From Rhizobiaceae bacterium (GTDB taxonomy: Bacteria > Pseudomonadota > Alphaproteobacteria > Rhizobiales > Rhizobiaceae), in the NCBI GenBank assembly GCA_905339215.1, contig CAJPFN010000050.1, positions 1 to 64,000 of the forward strand: a stretch of 64,000 bases of DNA, in the 5' to 3' direction. Positions 18,601 to 27,118 of the stretch are shown here, one piece after another. The notes below the pieces were generated by a model. The model worked only from the letters and a program-made list of their open reading frames with translations. It was not told the origin of the DNA and did not search any database. Numbering within the stretch: the stretch's first letter is position 1; each line of letters begins with the position of its first letter. The position numbers were made by a program, and so were the translations under genes.

Positions 18601-19761
18601 TCAGGCGGCTTTCGTCTTCTCTCGGCGCGCCAGCAGGGCCGCCAATGACTGTTCGAACAGTTCCAAGTCCTGTTCGGACGTCGCGTGCCCGACGGAGACG
18701 CGCAGCGCCCCGGCCGTATCGCCGCGACCCATCGCCTTCAACACGTGGCTCGGCCCTACCTTTCCCGACGAGCAGGCGGAGCCCGCCGACAGCGCCACGC
18801 CGGCGAGGTCGAAGGCGATCTGCGCCGTCTCTGCTTTGACACCCGGCAGCGCGAAGAACGTCGTGTTGGGCAGGCGCGGCGCAGCGCGACCGAAGATCTC
18901 GACGGCTGGCTCGTGCCTGAGAAGTACCGTCTCGATCCGGTCGCGCATGGCGGTGACGCCCTCGATGCGGGCAAGCTCTTCGCGTGCGGCTCGGGCCGCG
19001 GCGCCGAATCCGGCGATGCCGGGCACGTTCTCCGTCCCGGCGCGGTGTCCTCGCTCCTGGCCGCCGCCGCGAACGAGAGGCGCGGGCATCATAAGGTCGG
19101 ATGCCGCGACGACGGCGCCGATGCCCTTCGGGCCGCCGATCTTGTGCGATGACAGGATGAAGAAATCGACGCAAGATTCAGTTATATCGAGAGGAATGCG
19201 CCCAGCGGCCTGGACGGCGTCGATTACCGAGACTCCGCCAGCCGCCCGCGTAGCCGCCGCGATGGCCGATACGGGCTGGACGACGCCGGTCTCGTTGTTG
19301 GCGGCGTGCATTGCTACAAGCGGAATTCCCGATGCGCGGTCGTGCGCGGCGAGCCGCGCGTTCAATTCGTCGAGATCGACGAGACCGTTTCCGTCGACGG
19401 GGATAACGTCGATGTCCGCCGGCGCGAAGTACCCGCCCCCGAGGATGCAGGGGTGGTCGGCCGCAGAAACGTAAAGCCGCGACGCGCGGACGAGACCCCG
19501 TCCCATGCGCCAGTCAGGCGTCAGCAGCGTCGATGCCGCCTCGGTGGCGCCGGAAGTGAAGACGACGTTCGCCGCGGCGGCGCCGACGAGTGCTGCGACC
19601 TCGCGCCGGGCATCCTCGACGATGCGCCGGGCCGCACGCCCCTCGGCGTGGACGGAAGATGGGTTGCCGACGACGTCCAGCGCCTCGACCATGGCCGCGC
19701 GGGCGCTCTCCCAAAGGGGAGCGCTGGCATTATAGTCGAGATAGGCGCGCTTGCCGGCCAT
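18601..19761 (-). CDS. cysteine desulfurase, IscS/NifS-like (group I)
   Basis: The product is 386 aa. The PLP lysine is Lys207 in SSHKIGGPKG and the catalytic cysteine is Cys330 in SAGSACSSGK, both group I features. This places it in the NifS/IscS branch, unlike the SufS at the other end of the operon. It is the first gene of the suf unit and starts about 110 bp from the ICE-like site. In rhizobial suf operons such a leading desulfurase is usual; it is often called sufS2 or iscS. ATG 19761 is the only sensible start. It should feed sulfur into SufBCD or into tRNA thiolation. Confidence 0.93.
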   Translation of the reverse strand: MAGKRAYLDYNASAPLWESARAAMVEALDVVGNPSSVHAEGRAARRIVEDARREVAALVGAAAANVVFTSGATEAASTLLTPDWRMGRGLVRASRLYVSAADHPCILGGGYFAPADIDVIPVDGNGLVDLDELNARLAAHDRASGIPLVAMHAANNETGVVQPVSAIAAATRAAGGVSVIDAVQAAGRIPLDITESCVDFFILSSHKIGGPKGIGAVVAASDLMMPAPLVRGGGQERGHRAGTENVPGIAGFGAAARAAREELARIEGVTAMRDRIETVLLRHEPAVEIFGRAAPRLPNTTFFALPGVKAETAQIAFDLAGVALSAGSACSSGKVGPSHVLKAMGRGDTAGALRVSVGHATSEQDLELFEQSLAALLARREKTKAA

Positions 19762-19870
19762 GTTCGTGTCGCATTCCGCCCGCCGGCCACGGGCCGCAAA
19801 GCGTTATTTCCTTGAAAATCAGAAACAAGCCATCCTATCTACCGGGCAACCGGACGGATGACCGTTCCTG

Positions 19871-19887
19871 TTTTGAATTATTCTAAA
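19871..19887. promoter_or_regulatory. ICE-like Irr box between suf operon and hydrolase gene
   Basis: TTTTGAATTATTCTAAA matches the published Irr box form TTTAGAA-N3-TTCTAAA at 13 of 14 arm positions. It lies 110 bp upstream of the first suf gene and 95 bp upstream of the divergent hydrolase. Comparative work on rhizobia reports Irr sites upstream of suf operons. Binding and direction of control are inferred. Confidence 0.7.
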
Positions 19888-19981
19888 CTAGCTTCTATGG
19901 AGCCTCGTCCGCGACGTCAAGGTTTGACGGCCGGAGGTTCCAAGGTGGCGTCGCGCAGCAGTCGCTGCAAGTGGAGTTGTC

Positions 19982-20656
19982 ATGCCAGAGGTCATTTTTA
20001 CAGGTCCCGCAGGGCGGCTGGAAGGCCGCTACCAGCCGTCGAGCGAGAAGAACGCGCCGATCGCGCTGATCCTGCACCCGCACCCGCAGTTCGGCGGGAC
20101 GATGAACAACAAGATCGTCTACGACCTCTTCTACATGTTCCAGAAGCGCGATTTCACCACGCTGCGCTTCAACTTTCGTGGCATCGGCCGCAGTCAGGGT
20201 GAGTTCGACCACGGTACGGGCGAGCTTTCCGATGCCGCGGCCGCGCTCGACTGGGTGCAGTCGCTGCATCCGGACTCGAAGAGCTGCTGGGTCGCCGGCT
20301 ATTCGTTCGGCGCATGGATTGGCATGCAGCTGCTGATGCGCCGGCCGGAGATCGAGGGCTTCATCTCCGTCGCTCCGCAGCCCAATACCTACGATTTCTC
20401 GTTCCTGGCGCCGTGCCCGTCGTCGGGCTTAATCATCCACGGCGACAGCGACAAGGTGGCGCCGCCCAGGGACGTTCAGGGCCTGGTCGACAAGCTGCAC
20501 ACGCAGAAGGGCATTACCATCACGCAACGGACGATTCCGGGGGCGAATCACTTCTTTGCCAGCCATGCCGAGACGCTCCTCGAGGAATGCTCGGACTATC
20601 TCGACCGGCGCCTTGCCGGCGAATTGTCCGATCCGCGCCCCAAGCGTCTGCGCTGA
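19982..20656 (+). CDS. alpha/beta hydrolase, dienelactone-hydrolase-like
   Basis: The product is 224 aa and cytoplasmic (no signal). The HPHPQFGGTMNN loop, the RFNFRGIGRSQG block and the nucleophile elbow AGYSFGAW (Ser108) define a conserved bacterial alpha/beta hydrolase family. Asp155 or Asp157 (IIHGDSDKV) and His190 (PGANHFF) are the likely acid and base. Substrate is unknown. It is divergent from the suf operon with the ICE-like site in between, so it could share iron control, but this pairing may be only positional. Confidence 0.85.
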   Translation: MPEVIFTGPAGRLEGRYQPSSEKNAPIALILHPHPQFGGTMNNKIVYDLFYMFQKRDFTTLRFNFRGIGRSQGEFDHGTGELSDAAAALDWVQSLHPDSKSCWVAGYSFGAWIGMQLLMRRPEIEGFISVAPQPNTYDFSFLAPCPSSGLIIHGDSDKVAPPRDVQGLVDKLHTQKGITITQRTIPGANHFFASHAETLLEECSDYLDRRLAGELSDPRPKRLR

Positions 20657-20779
20657 CGAGCTTTTTTCCTGCGTTTCTGCGCCTTTCCGGCGGCCACCGG
20701 CTAATGTCTGGTCGACAGGCTGAGGACTTCGTGGCACGTTTTGCGTGTAGTTTTTTCGTCGCAAACGGGGGAAGGCCAC

Positions 20780-21106
20780 ATGTACAAATTCGAAGTGTAC
20801 AAGGACAAGAAAGGCGAGTTCCGCTTCCGCTTCCGCGCCAGGAACGGCGAGCCGATGTTCGCCTCGGAAGGTTACAAGAGCAAGGCTTCGGCGACCAAGG
20901 CGATCGAGTCCATCAAGAAAAACGCACCCGGCGCCGAGACGGTCGACATGACCGCTGCAGCGAAGCCTGCCGCAGCAAAACCGGCCGCGAAACCCGCCGC
21001 GGCGACGGCGGAGGCGGCCAAGCCCGCGGCAAAGGCGAAGGCCGCGCCGAAAGCCAAGCCGGCGCCGAAGGCGAAGCCGGCTGCCAAGGCCCCTGCCGCC
21101 AAGTAG
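20780..21106 (+). CDS. DUF1508 (YegP-like) protein with lysine/alanine/proline-rich tail
   Basis: The product is 108 aa. Residues 1-52 form one DUF1508 unit (YKFEVYKDKKGEFRFRF, NGEPMFASEGY, SKASATKAIESIKKNA). Residues 60-108 are a low-complexity tail of Ala, Lys and Pro repeats such as KPAAAKPAAK, like the histone-H1-type tails of some bacterial nucleoid proteins. GGGGGAAGG lies just upstream of ATG 20780, a strong ribosome site; an upstream TTG or GTG reading would lack it. YegP family function is not known. A DNA- or RNA-binding tail is an inference from composition only. Confidence 0.85.
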   Translation: MYKFEVYKDKKGEFRFRFRARNGEPMFASEGYKSKASATKAIESIKKNAPGAETVDMTAAAKPAAAKPAAKPAAATAEAAKPAAKAKAAPKAKPAPKAKPAAKAPAAK

Positions 21107-21476
21107 TCTGCTCGACCGGTTCATGTCGCGGCCGGTCCGATCCATTCCGTCGGCGACGTCTGGCCCCGAGGTCGAGGGCTCGGGTCCAAGGCGCCTGCCC
21201 GCCCGTTCTCGTTTTCAAGACCTGTGCCGGCGGCGAATCCCGTTTGCCGGCGTTGCCAAAGGGCAGGCCGGCCGGGTTTCTCGGTGGTGGATCGCCCCCG
21301 CGATCGGCGAAACAGGGCGATCCCTTTCCCTTCGGAATTCTTCTCGCACTTGACTTGGCGCCGACGCCGGCGGGGATGACAAGTCACGTGCGCTCCCTAT
21401 ATGCGGGCTGCTTGACTGTCGTTCGGCCGTCGGGCAAACGCATGGCGCGCAGAGTTCTACCGAAAGGTCGCCCGAA
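21107..21476. other. intergenic region upstream of terC, no gene seen
   Basis: This 370-bp stretch lies between the DUF1508 gene and the TerC-family gene. I looked for small ORFs, tRNAs, terminators and a manganese (yybP-ykoY) riboswitch and found none that I can support. A TTGACT hexamer at 21350-21355 has no matching -10 at the right distance. Confidence 0.5.
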
Positions 21477-22136
21477 ATGGAGATATTCACCAGCGCCGGC
21501 CTGTCGGCGCTCCTGCAGGTGATTGCGATCGACCTGGTACTCGCCGGCGACAATGCGATCGTCATCGGGCTTGCAGCCGCCGGCCTCCCCGCCGAGCAGC
21601 GCCGTAAGGCCATTGTCATCGGTATCCTTGCCGCGACCGTGCTGCGCATCGGCTTCGCCGCGGTGACGCTTCAACTGCTGCAGATCCTCGGCCTGCTCCT
21701 CGTAGGCGGCATCCTGCTCCTGTGGGTGTGCTGGAAGATGTGGCGCGAACTGAAGACGTCGCACGAAGAGCGCAACGCCGCGGAAGAAGCCCTCGAAGAC
21801 GCAGACCTCGACGCGAGCGGCGCCGTGGCCGATAGGGGTCCGAAGAAGTCGTTCGCCCAGGCCGCCTGGCAGATCGTGATCGCCGACGTATCGATGTCGC
21901 TCGACAACGTGCTTGCGGTGGCGGGCGCTGCGCGCGATCACCCGACGGTGCTCGTCATCGGCCTGCTTCTCTCGATCGCGCTGATGGGCATCGCCGCCAG
22001 CTTCATCGCCCGGCTGCTCAACCGCTACCCCTGGATTGCGTATATCGGCCTTCTGATCATCCTCTATGTCGCCCTCGACATGATCTATCGCGGCGCCATG
22101 GAGGTCTGGCCCTATGTCAACGGCGCGGCGACCTGA
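21477..22136 (+). CDS. TerC/YjbE-family integral membrane protein
   Basis: This 219-aa protein has seven or so hydrophobic segments. The two TerC hallmark motifs are present: DLVLAGDNAIVIGLAA in helix 1 and DVSMSLDNVLAVAGAA in the second half, each with acidic residues in the membrane that likely bind metal. A cytoplasmic loop (about residues 95-130) separates the halves. YjbE-type members export metal ions, perhaps manganese, or help load exported metalloproteins; the substrate is inferred. The end overlaps the converging glyoxalase-like gene by 20 bp. Confidence 0.88.
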   Translation: MEIFTSAGLSALLQVIAIDLVLAGDNAIVIGLAAAGLPAEQRRKAIVIGILAATVLRIGFAAVTLQLLQILGLLLVGGILLLWVCWKMWRELKTSHEERNAAEEALEDADLDASGAVADRGPKKSFAQAAWQIVIADVSMSLDNVLAVAGAARDHPTVLVIGLLLSIALMGIAASFIARLLNRYPWIAYIGLLIILYVALDMIYRGAMEVWPYVNGAAT

Positions 22137-22572
22137 GGCGGTGCAGGCGGTCGATCGCCTCGCGCTGCATGGCGTCGGGCGCCATCTGCATGAACTCGAT
22201 GCGGTTGCCGTCCGGATCTTCGATCCAGCACTGTCGATTGCGGTCGAGCCCCATCTTGGGCTCGACCGTGAGCACGATCCCCGCCGCATGGAGGAAAGCG
22301 GCCGTGGCGTCGAGGTCGCTGCACTCCAGGCAAAAATGGTTGATCGCGGTGTGCTCGGGGCCAGGGGCACGCGCGCCCTCCCCGCCCGGAAACAGCTCGA
22401 GAAACTGCGTGTCGGTGATCCTGAGATAGATGAGCCAGAGGCTGCCGTCCTCGCGGTCGAGCCTCATTATCTCCTCGAAGCCGAGCCGGTCGCGGTAGAA
22501 GGAAAGCGACCGCTCGATGTCGGCGACCTTGAGCGCCACGTGACCGATCACGCCAACGCCTAAACCCGCCAT
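22117..22572 (-). CDS. glyoxalase/VOC-superfamily protein
   Basis: The product is 151 aa. It is made of two beta-alpha-beta-beta-beta modules. Likely metal ligands are His in IGHVALKV, Glu in FLELFPGG, His in AINHFCLEC and Glu in NRIEFMQM, the pattern of lactoylglutathione lyase and related dioxygenases. ATG 22572 follows a GGGAGG site; the longer frame to 23073 runs antisense to rimO. It converges on the TerC gene and diverges from rimO. Substrate is unknown. Confidence 0.87.
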   Translation of the reverse strand: MAGLGVGVIGHVALKVADIERSLSFYRDRLGFEEIMRLDREDGSLWLIYLRITDTQFLELFPGGEGARAPGPEHTAINHFCLECSDLDATAAFLHAAGIVLTVEPKMGLDRNRQCWIEDPDGNRIEFMQMAPDAMQREAIDRLHRLRSPRR

Positions 22573-22665
22573 TCTTGGCCTCCCGGGCTTGCGTGCCTCG
22601 GTGATACCATTGTCCGGCGAAGTGTGATACGTCGCCGCCGATTTCGTCCGAAAACAGGAATGCCC

Positions 22666-23982
22666 ATGTCCGCGGCGCCCCGCGTCAGCTTCGTCAGCCT
22701 CGGCTGCCCCAAGGCCCTCGTCGATTCCGAGCGCATCATCACCCGGCTGCGCGCCGAGGGCTACGAAATCGCGCGCAAGCACGAAGGCGCCGATCTGGTG
22801 CTCGTCAACACCTGCGGCTTCCTCGATTCCGCGCGCGACGAGTCGCTCGAGGCGATCGGCAAGGCGATGGCCGAGAACGGCAAGGTCATCGTCACCGGCT
22901 GCATGGGCGCGACGCCGGAACTGATCCGCGAAAAGCACCCCAACGTGCTCGCCATCACCGGGCCGCAGGCCTACGAGAATGTCATGGCGGCGGTGCACGA
23001 GGCCGCGCCCCCGGCACACGAGCCTTTCGTCGATCTGATCCCGCCGCAGGGCGTGAAGCTCACTCCGCGCCACTACGCCTACCTGAAGATCTCCGAGGGC
23101 TGCAACAATCGCTGCTCGTTCTGCATCATTCCGGCACTGCGTGGAGACCTCGTCTCGCGGCCTGCCGTCGACGTGCTCCGCGAGGCCGAGAAACTGGTTG
23201 CGGCCGGCGTCAAGGAACTGCTGGTTATCTCACAGGATACAAGCGCTTACGGGGTCGATCTGAAATACCAGGAGAGCCAGTGGAAGGACCGGCCCGTCCG
23301 CGCGAAATTCCTCGACCTGTCGCGCGAGCTGGGTTCGCTCGGCGCCTGGGTGCGGCTGCACTACGTCTACCCCTACTCGCATGTCGACGACGTCATCCCG
23401 CTGATGGCCGAGGGCAAGGTACTGCCTTACCTCGACATTCCTTTCCAGCACGCCTCACCGACCGTGCTGAAGGCCATGCGCCGGCCCGCGCATCAGGAGC
23501 GCACGCTCGACCGCATCCGCGCCTGGCGAGAGACCTGCCCCGACCTCGCGCTGCGCTCGACCTTCATCGTCGGCTTTCCAGGGGAAACCGACGAGGATTT
23601 CGAGATGCTGCTCGACTGGCTCGACGAAGCCAAGATCGATCGCGCAGGGTGCTTCCGCTACGAACCGGTGAAGGGCGCGCGCTCTGAGGAGCTCGGCCTT
23701 CCGGAAGTTCCGCCGGAGGTCAAGGACGCGCGCTGGCACCGCTTCATGCAGCGGCAGCAGAAGGTTTCCGCTGCGCAGTTGCAGAAGAAGGTGGGCAAGC
23801 GCCTGCCCGTCCTCATCGACGTGGCGAACGGAACCGAGGGCAAGGGCCGCACCCGCTACGACGCGCCCGAAATCGACGGGTCCGTCCATGTCCGCTCACG
23901 GCGCCCGCTGAGGGCCGGCGAGATCGTCACCGTAAAAATCGACGGCGCCGACGCCTACGACCTCCACGGCCAGGCGGTCTGA
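22666..23982 (+). CDS. rimO: ribosomal protein S12 methylthiotransferase
   Basis: This 438-aa radical-SAM enzyme adds a methylthio group to the Asp of ribosomal protein S12. The N-terminal MTTase domain has the cluster cysteines Cys14, Cys50 and Cys79. The radical-SAM motif GCNNRCSFC gives Cys146, Cys150 and Cys153. A TRAM domain forms the C-terminus ([32 protein letters not shown]). ATG at 22666 is placed with CAGGA ahead; an ATG at 22660 is only two codons upstream. The enzyme needs two Fe-S clusters, which the neighbouring suf operon could supply. Confidence 0.95.
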   Translation: MSAAPRVSFVSLGCPKALVDSERIITRLRAEGYEIARKHEGADLVLVNTCGFLDSARDESLEAIGKAMAENGKVIVTGCMGATPELIREKHPNVLAITGPQAYENVMAAVHEAAPPAHEPFVDLIPPQGVKLTPRHYAYLKISEGCNNRCSFCIIPALRGDLVSRPAVDVLREAEKLVAAGVKELLVISQDTSAYGVDLKYQESQWKDRPVRAKFLDLSRELGSLGAWVRLHYVYPYSHVDDVIPLMAEGKVLPYLDIPFQHASPTVLKAMRRPAHQERTLDRIRAWRETCPDLALRSTFIVGFPGETDEDFEMLLDWLDEAKIDRAGCFRYEPVKGARSEELGLPEVPPEVKDARWHRFMQRQQKVSAAQLQKKVGKRLPVLIDVANGTEGKGRTRYDAPEIDGSVHVRSRRPLRAGEIVTVKIDGADAYDLHGQAV

Positions 23983-24078
23983 GGCCAGCCGCGACTGCCC
24001 GTTAAGGTTGACTCGATCAATTTCCCCGAGACTGGCGTCGATCGCCTAGATTCCCGCGTCGCCACGAGGGAAATGACC

Positions 24079-25164
24079 ATGCAGCGCAACGGCGGAAGTA
24101 CCGATCGATTGGCGTCGCTCGATCTGCTGCGCGTCGTCGCCGCGCTCGCCGTCGTCGCCTTTCACTATTTCTTCCGCGGCGCGGCCGGCGACCCGATGCT
24201 CAACGTCGCCTACCCGGCGCTCGCCCCGCTCGCCGTCTACGGCTATCTCGGCGTCAATTTGTTCTTCCTGATCAGCGGCTTCGTCATCGCCTGGTCTGCC
24301 GAAGGCCGCGACGGCATCGCCTTCGCTATCGCCCGCTTTGCCCGCATATACCCCGGCTTCATCGCCTCGATGACGATCACCTTCATCGTGCTCCTATTCG
24401 CCGGCGACCCGCGCTGGCCAGTGACCGTGCAGCAGTACCTGGCAAACCTTTTCGTCCTGTCGCCGGCGCTGGGGCAGCCTTTCATCGACGGCGTCTACTG
24501 GTCGATCGTGTTGGAACTCGTGTTCTATTTCTGGGTGGCGCTGGCACTCCTCCTCGGCGTCTTCGAGCGCTGGAAGCTGCCGCTCGTCGCCGGCTGGCTC
24601 GCGGTCTGCGCGGCCAACGAATATTTCGTCGGTTCTGGTGCGGCGCGCCTTCTCTTCATCACCGAATTCGGACCTTGGTTTGCCGGCGGCATTCTTGTCC
24701 ACCACGTCTTTTCCCGCGGCTGGTCGGTCGCCGCGGCAGGGCTGATGGCCTGCGCCTTTGCACTGTCCTGTGCGATGCTGCCAATCACCGCCGGCTGGAT
24801 GCAGGAGACTTACGGCACATCTCTCGGCATCGGTGTGCTGGTCGCGGCGAACGTGGTGATCCACCTTCTCCTCCCGGCCTCGATCGCGGTGCGGCGCTTC
24901 GTGCCCGCCTCGCCGCTGGTGATCATGCTCGGCGGCCTCACCTACCCGCTCTACCTGCTGCACCAGAACATCGGCTATGCTGCCATCAACGCGCTGGCGC
25001 CATCGCTCGGCGCTCCCGTCGCCGCATTGACCGCCCTTGTCGCGGCCATCGTGGCGTCGTGGCTGGTGTGGCGCTACGTCGAGACCCCGGGACGGAAGGC
25101 GACGGTCGGGCTGCTGACGCGGTTGGTTACCCTGAGCGGACTTCGCCTCGCACGCGCCTCCTGA
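24079..25164 (+). CDS. acyltransferase-3 family membrane protein
   Basis: This 361-aa protein has about ten hydrophobic segments. It starts with the acyltransferase-3 motif RLASLDLLRVVAALAVVAFHYF, whose conserved Asp, Arg and His mark the family (OafA/NodX-like). GYLGVNLFFLISGFVI is the second block. Members O-acylate surface sugars such as lipopolysaccharide or exopolysaccharide. No sugar-transferase genes lie nearby, so the target is open. ATG 24079 has GAGGG 8 nt upstream; ATG at 24073 is too close to it. It converges on the GST gene. Confidence 0.88.
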   Translation: MQRNGGSTDRLASLDLLRVVAALAVVAFHYFFRGAAGDPMLNVAYPALAPLAVYGYLGVNLFFLISGFVIAWSAEGRDGIAFAIARFARIYPGFIASMTITFIVLLFAGDPRWPVTVQQYLANLFVLSPALGQPFIDGVYWSIVLELVFYFWVALALLLGVFERWKLPLVAGWLAVCAANEYFVGSGAARLLFITEFGPWFAGGILVHHVFSRGWSVAAAGLMACAFALSCAMLPITAGWMQETYGTSLGIGVLVAANVVIHLLLPASIAVRRFVPASPLVIMLGGLTYPLYLLHQNIGYAAINALAPSLGAPVAALTALVAAIVASWLVWRYVETPGRKATVGLLTRLVTLSGLRLARAS

Positions 25165-25168
25165 GCAA

Positions 25169-25807
25169 TCAGCCGGAAGCCCGCGCGAACAACGCCGGAA
25201 ACAGCTTGGCCATCTCGAAATCCTTCGCTTGCGCGCGCTTATAGGCCTCGCGACCGACGATACGCGACAGGTAGGCCTGGAACGCCGGACGCTCGGGTAA
25301 TACCTTGATGACGTTCATGGTGAAAGCAATTGCGCTGGCAAGCTGGGTGTCGGCCGCCGAGAAGCGGTCTCCGGCGGCGAATTCGTTGCGCTCGAGATGG
25401 CGCTCGACGTTCGCCACCATGTCCTCGAAGAGGCCGAAGGAATAGTCATTGCTCCTGTATTCGAGGCCGTGTGCGCGCGCCGACAGCGCCGGATCGAACA
25501 CGGAATCGCAATAGACCAGCCAGGTCAGGTAGGCCGCCCGGGCAGGGTCGCCGACCGCCGGGGCGAGGTCGGCTTCAGGGAAAGTGTCGCCAAGGTAGAT
25601 GGTGATCGCCGCCCGCTCGGTGACGATGGTTCCGTCATGGGAGATCGCCGGCACCTTCTTGTTCGGCTGAATCGACCGGTAGCTCTCCGGAACGCCGCCC
25701 TCGGCGCGGATGTCGACGATTTCGATCTCGTAGGGCTGGCCGAGTTCCTCGAGCAGCCACAGCACGCCGGAGGCGCGCGACCAGGGAGCGTGATAGAATT
25801 TCAACAT
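25169..25807 (-). CDS. glutathione S-transferase family protein
   Basis: The product is 212 aa: a thioredoxin-like N-domain (MLKFYHAPWSRASG, with NKKVPAI cis-Pro and TERAAITIYL) followed by an all-helical C-domain (about residues 90-205). It fits bacterial GSTs of the beta or zeta-like type, although the subclass is uncertain. ATG 25807 is the first start with a GAGGA site; a TTG at 25867 would add 20 residues with no relation to the fold. Neighbour genes give no substrate. A terminator and a small dyad lie upstream. Confidence 0.88.
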   Translation of the reverse strand: MLKFYHAPWSRASGVLWLLEELGQPYEIEIVDIRAEGGVPESYRSIQPNKKVPAISHDGTIVTERAAITIYLGDTFPEADLAPAVGDPARAAYLTWLVYCDSVFDPALSARAHGLEYRSNDYSFGLFEDMVANVERHLERNEFAAGDRFSAADTQLASAIAFTMNVIKVLPERPAFQAYLSRIVGREAYKRAQAKDFEMAKLFPALFARASG

Positions 25808-25883
25808 CGTGACATGGTCCTCATTTTTACGGCCGCCGGCGTCACAACCCCCTCCCAAGAAACGCAAAGCATAGCGAAGCGCT

Positions 25884-25903
25884 CCTGACAGCTTTCTGTC
25901 AGG
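25884..25903. repeat. 8-bp dyad upstream of the GST gene
   Basis: CCTGACAG (25884-25891) and CTGTCAGG (25896-25903) are exact reverse complements with a CTTT spacer. It lies 77 bp upstream of the GST start on the minus strand and could be a repressor operator or a leader hairpin. Confidence 0.6.
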
Positions 25904-25943
25904 ACGAGGCGGATTCGCGCCCGCGGGGGAAACGGCTGAAACG

Positions 25944-25968
25944 AAAAGGGGCGCCCGCCGGGCGCCCC
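25944..25968 (-). terminator. intrinsic terminator of the BMP transporter operon
   Basis: On the minus strand a 9-bp GC stem (GGGGCGCCC / GGGCGCCCC, loop GGC, plus-strand 25948-25968) is followed by TTTTCGTTT. It lies 27 bp after the stop of the binding-protein gene. Confidence 0.85.
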
Positions 25969-25994
25969 GCGAATGTCAGTCGCCGTGCCGGCGC

Positions 25995-27068
25995 TTACTG
26001 CGGCAGCTTGTCGTCGACGCCTTTCACGTAGAAGTTCAGGCCGAGCAACACGCCGTTGTCGGCGCGTTCGCCGTCCTTCAGCCATTCCGATCCGTCCTGC
26101 TTGGCGACCGGGCCGGTGAACGGCTCGAAGCCGCCCTTGATCTTGGCCTCGGCCGCCTCGGCGGCCGCCTTCACGTCGTCGGGCATGTTGGTGTAGGGCG
26201 CCATGACCACGTGGCCCTCTTTCATGCCGCCCCAGACGTCGACCTGCGCCCAGGTGCCGTCGACCACCGCCTTGACGCGCTCGGTATAGTAAGGACCCCA
26301 GTTGTCGACGATCGCGGTCAGCTGGGTTTCCTTGCCGAAATTGATCATGTCGGAGGCCTGGCCGAAGGCCTTGATGCCGCGCTCGGCCGCCACCTGCATC
26401 GGCGCGGTCGAATCGGTGTGCTGAGTGACGATGTCGACACCCTGATCGATCAGCGCCTTCGCCGCGTCCGCTTCCTTGCCCGGGTCGAACCAGGTGTTGG
26501 CCCACACAACCTTGACCTTGAAGTCCGGATTGACGGTCTGCGCGCCGAGTACGAAGGCATTGATGCCCATCACGACCTCTGGGATCGGGAATGATGCGAT
26601 GTAGCCGGCGACGCCCGCCTTCGACATCTTCGCCGCGATGATGCCCTGGACGTAGCGGCCTTCGTGGAACTTCGAGTTATAGGTCGCGACGTTCGCATGG
26701 TCGCGCTTGTAGCCGGTGGCGTGCTCGAACTTCACGTCCGGGAACTTGCCGGCCACCGCGTTGGTGGCGTCCATGTAGCCGAACGAGGTGGTGAAGATGA
26801 TGTTGCAGCCGGAGCGAGCGAAGCGCTCCAGCGCGCGCTCGGCATCGGCGCCTTCCGGCACGCTTTCGAGATAGGCGAGCTCGACCTGCTCCTCGCCGCC
26901 CAGGTTCTTCTGCATTTCCAGCGCACCCTGGTGGTGCTGGTAGGACCAGCCGAAGTCGCCGATCGGGCCGACATAGATGAAGCAGGCCTTCACCTTCGCT
27001 TCGGCCGCCACGGTGGCGAGCGCCAGCGCCGCCGTCGCCGTGGCCAGGGACAGGAGTGTCTTTTTCAT
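25995..27068 (-). CDS. BMP-family ABC transporter substrate-binding protein
   Basis: The product is 357 aa. A signal peptide (MKKTLLSLATATAALALATV, cleavage near residue 24) leads to a periplasmic protein of the BMP/PnrA type: FIYVGPIGDFGWSYQHHQG at the start, then IIFTTSFGYMDATNAVAGKF and VVMGINAFVLGAQTVNPDF. PnrA-like members bind purine nucleosides; substrate here is inferred, not seen. AAGAGGA lies upstream of ATG 27068. It is downstream of both permeases and the ATPase in the same strand, and its end is marked by a clear intrinsic terminator. Confidence 0.92.
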   Translation of the reverse strand: MKKTLLSLATATAALALATVAAEAKVKACFIYVGPIGDFGWSYQHHQGALEMQKNLGGEEQVELAYLESVPEGADAERALERFARSGCNIIFTTSFGYMDATNAVAGKFPDVKFEHATGYKRDHANVATYNSKFHEGRYVQGIIAAKMSKAGVAGYIASFPIPEVVMGINAFVLGAQTVNPDFKVKVVWANTWFDPGKEADAAKALIDQGVDIVTQHTDSTAPMQVAAERGIKAFGQASDMINFGKETQLTAIVDNWGPYYTERVKAVVDGTWAQVDVWGGMKEGHVVMAPYTNMPDDVKAAAEAAEAKIKGGFEPFTGPVAKQDGSEWLKDGERADNGVLLGLNFYVKGVDDKLPQ

Positions 27069-27118
27069 GGAGTTCGTCCTCTTTCGGTTGATGGTTGGGA
27101 GTTCTGTGATGGTCTCGA

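Noticed and set aside
21360-21476. Possible manganese (yybP-ykoY) riboswitch ahead of the TerC gene
   Set aside because: TerC genes often have one, and CTACC occurs near the end, but the GGGGAGTAG start and the inner conserved segments are not seen.
24008-24020. FNR-like site TTGACTCGATCAA between rimO and the acyltransferase gene
   Set aside because: The half-sites TTGA and TCAA are separated by five bases instead of six, so the spacing does not fit the family.
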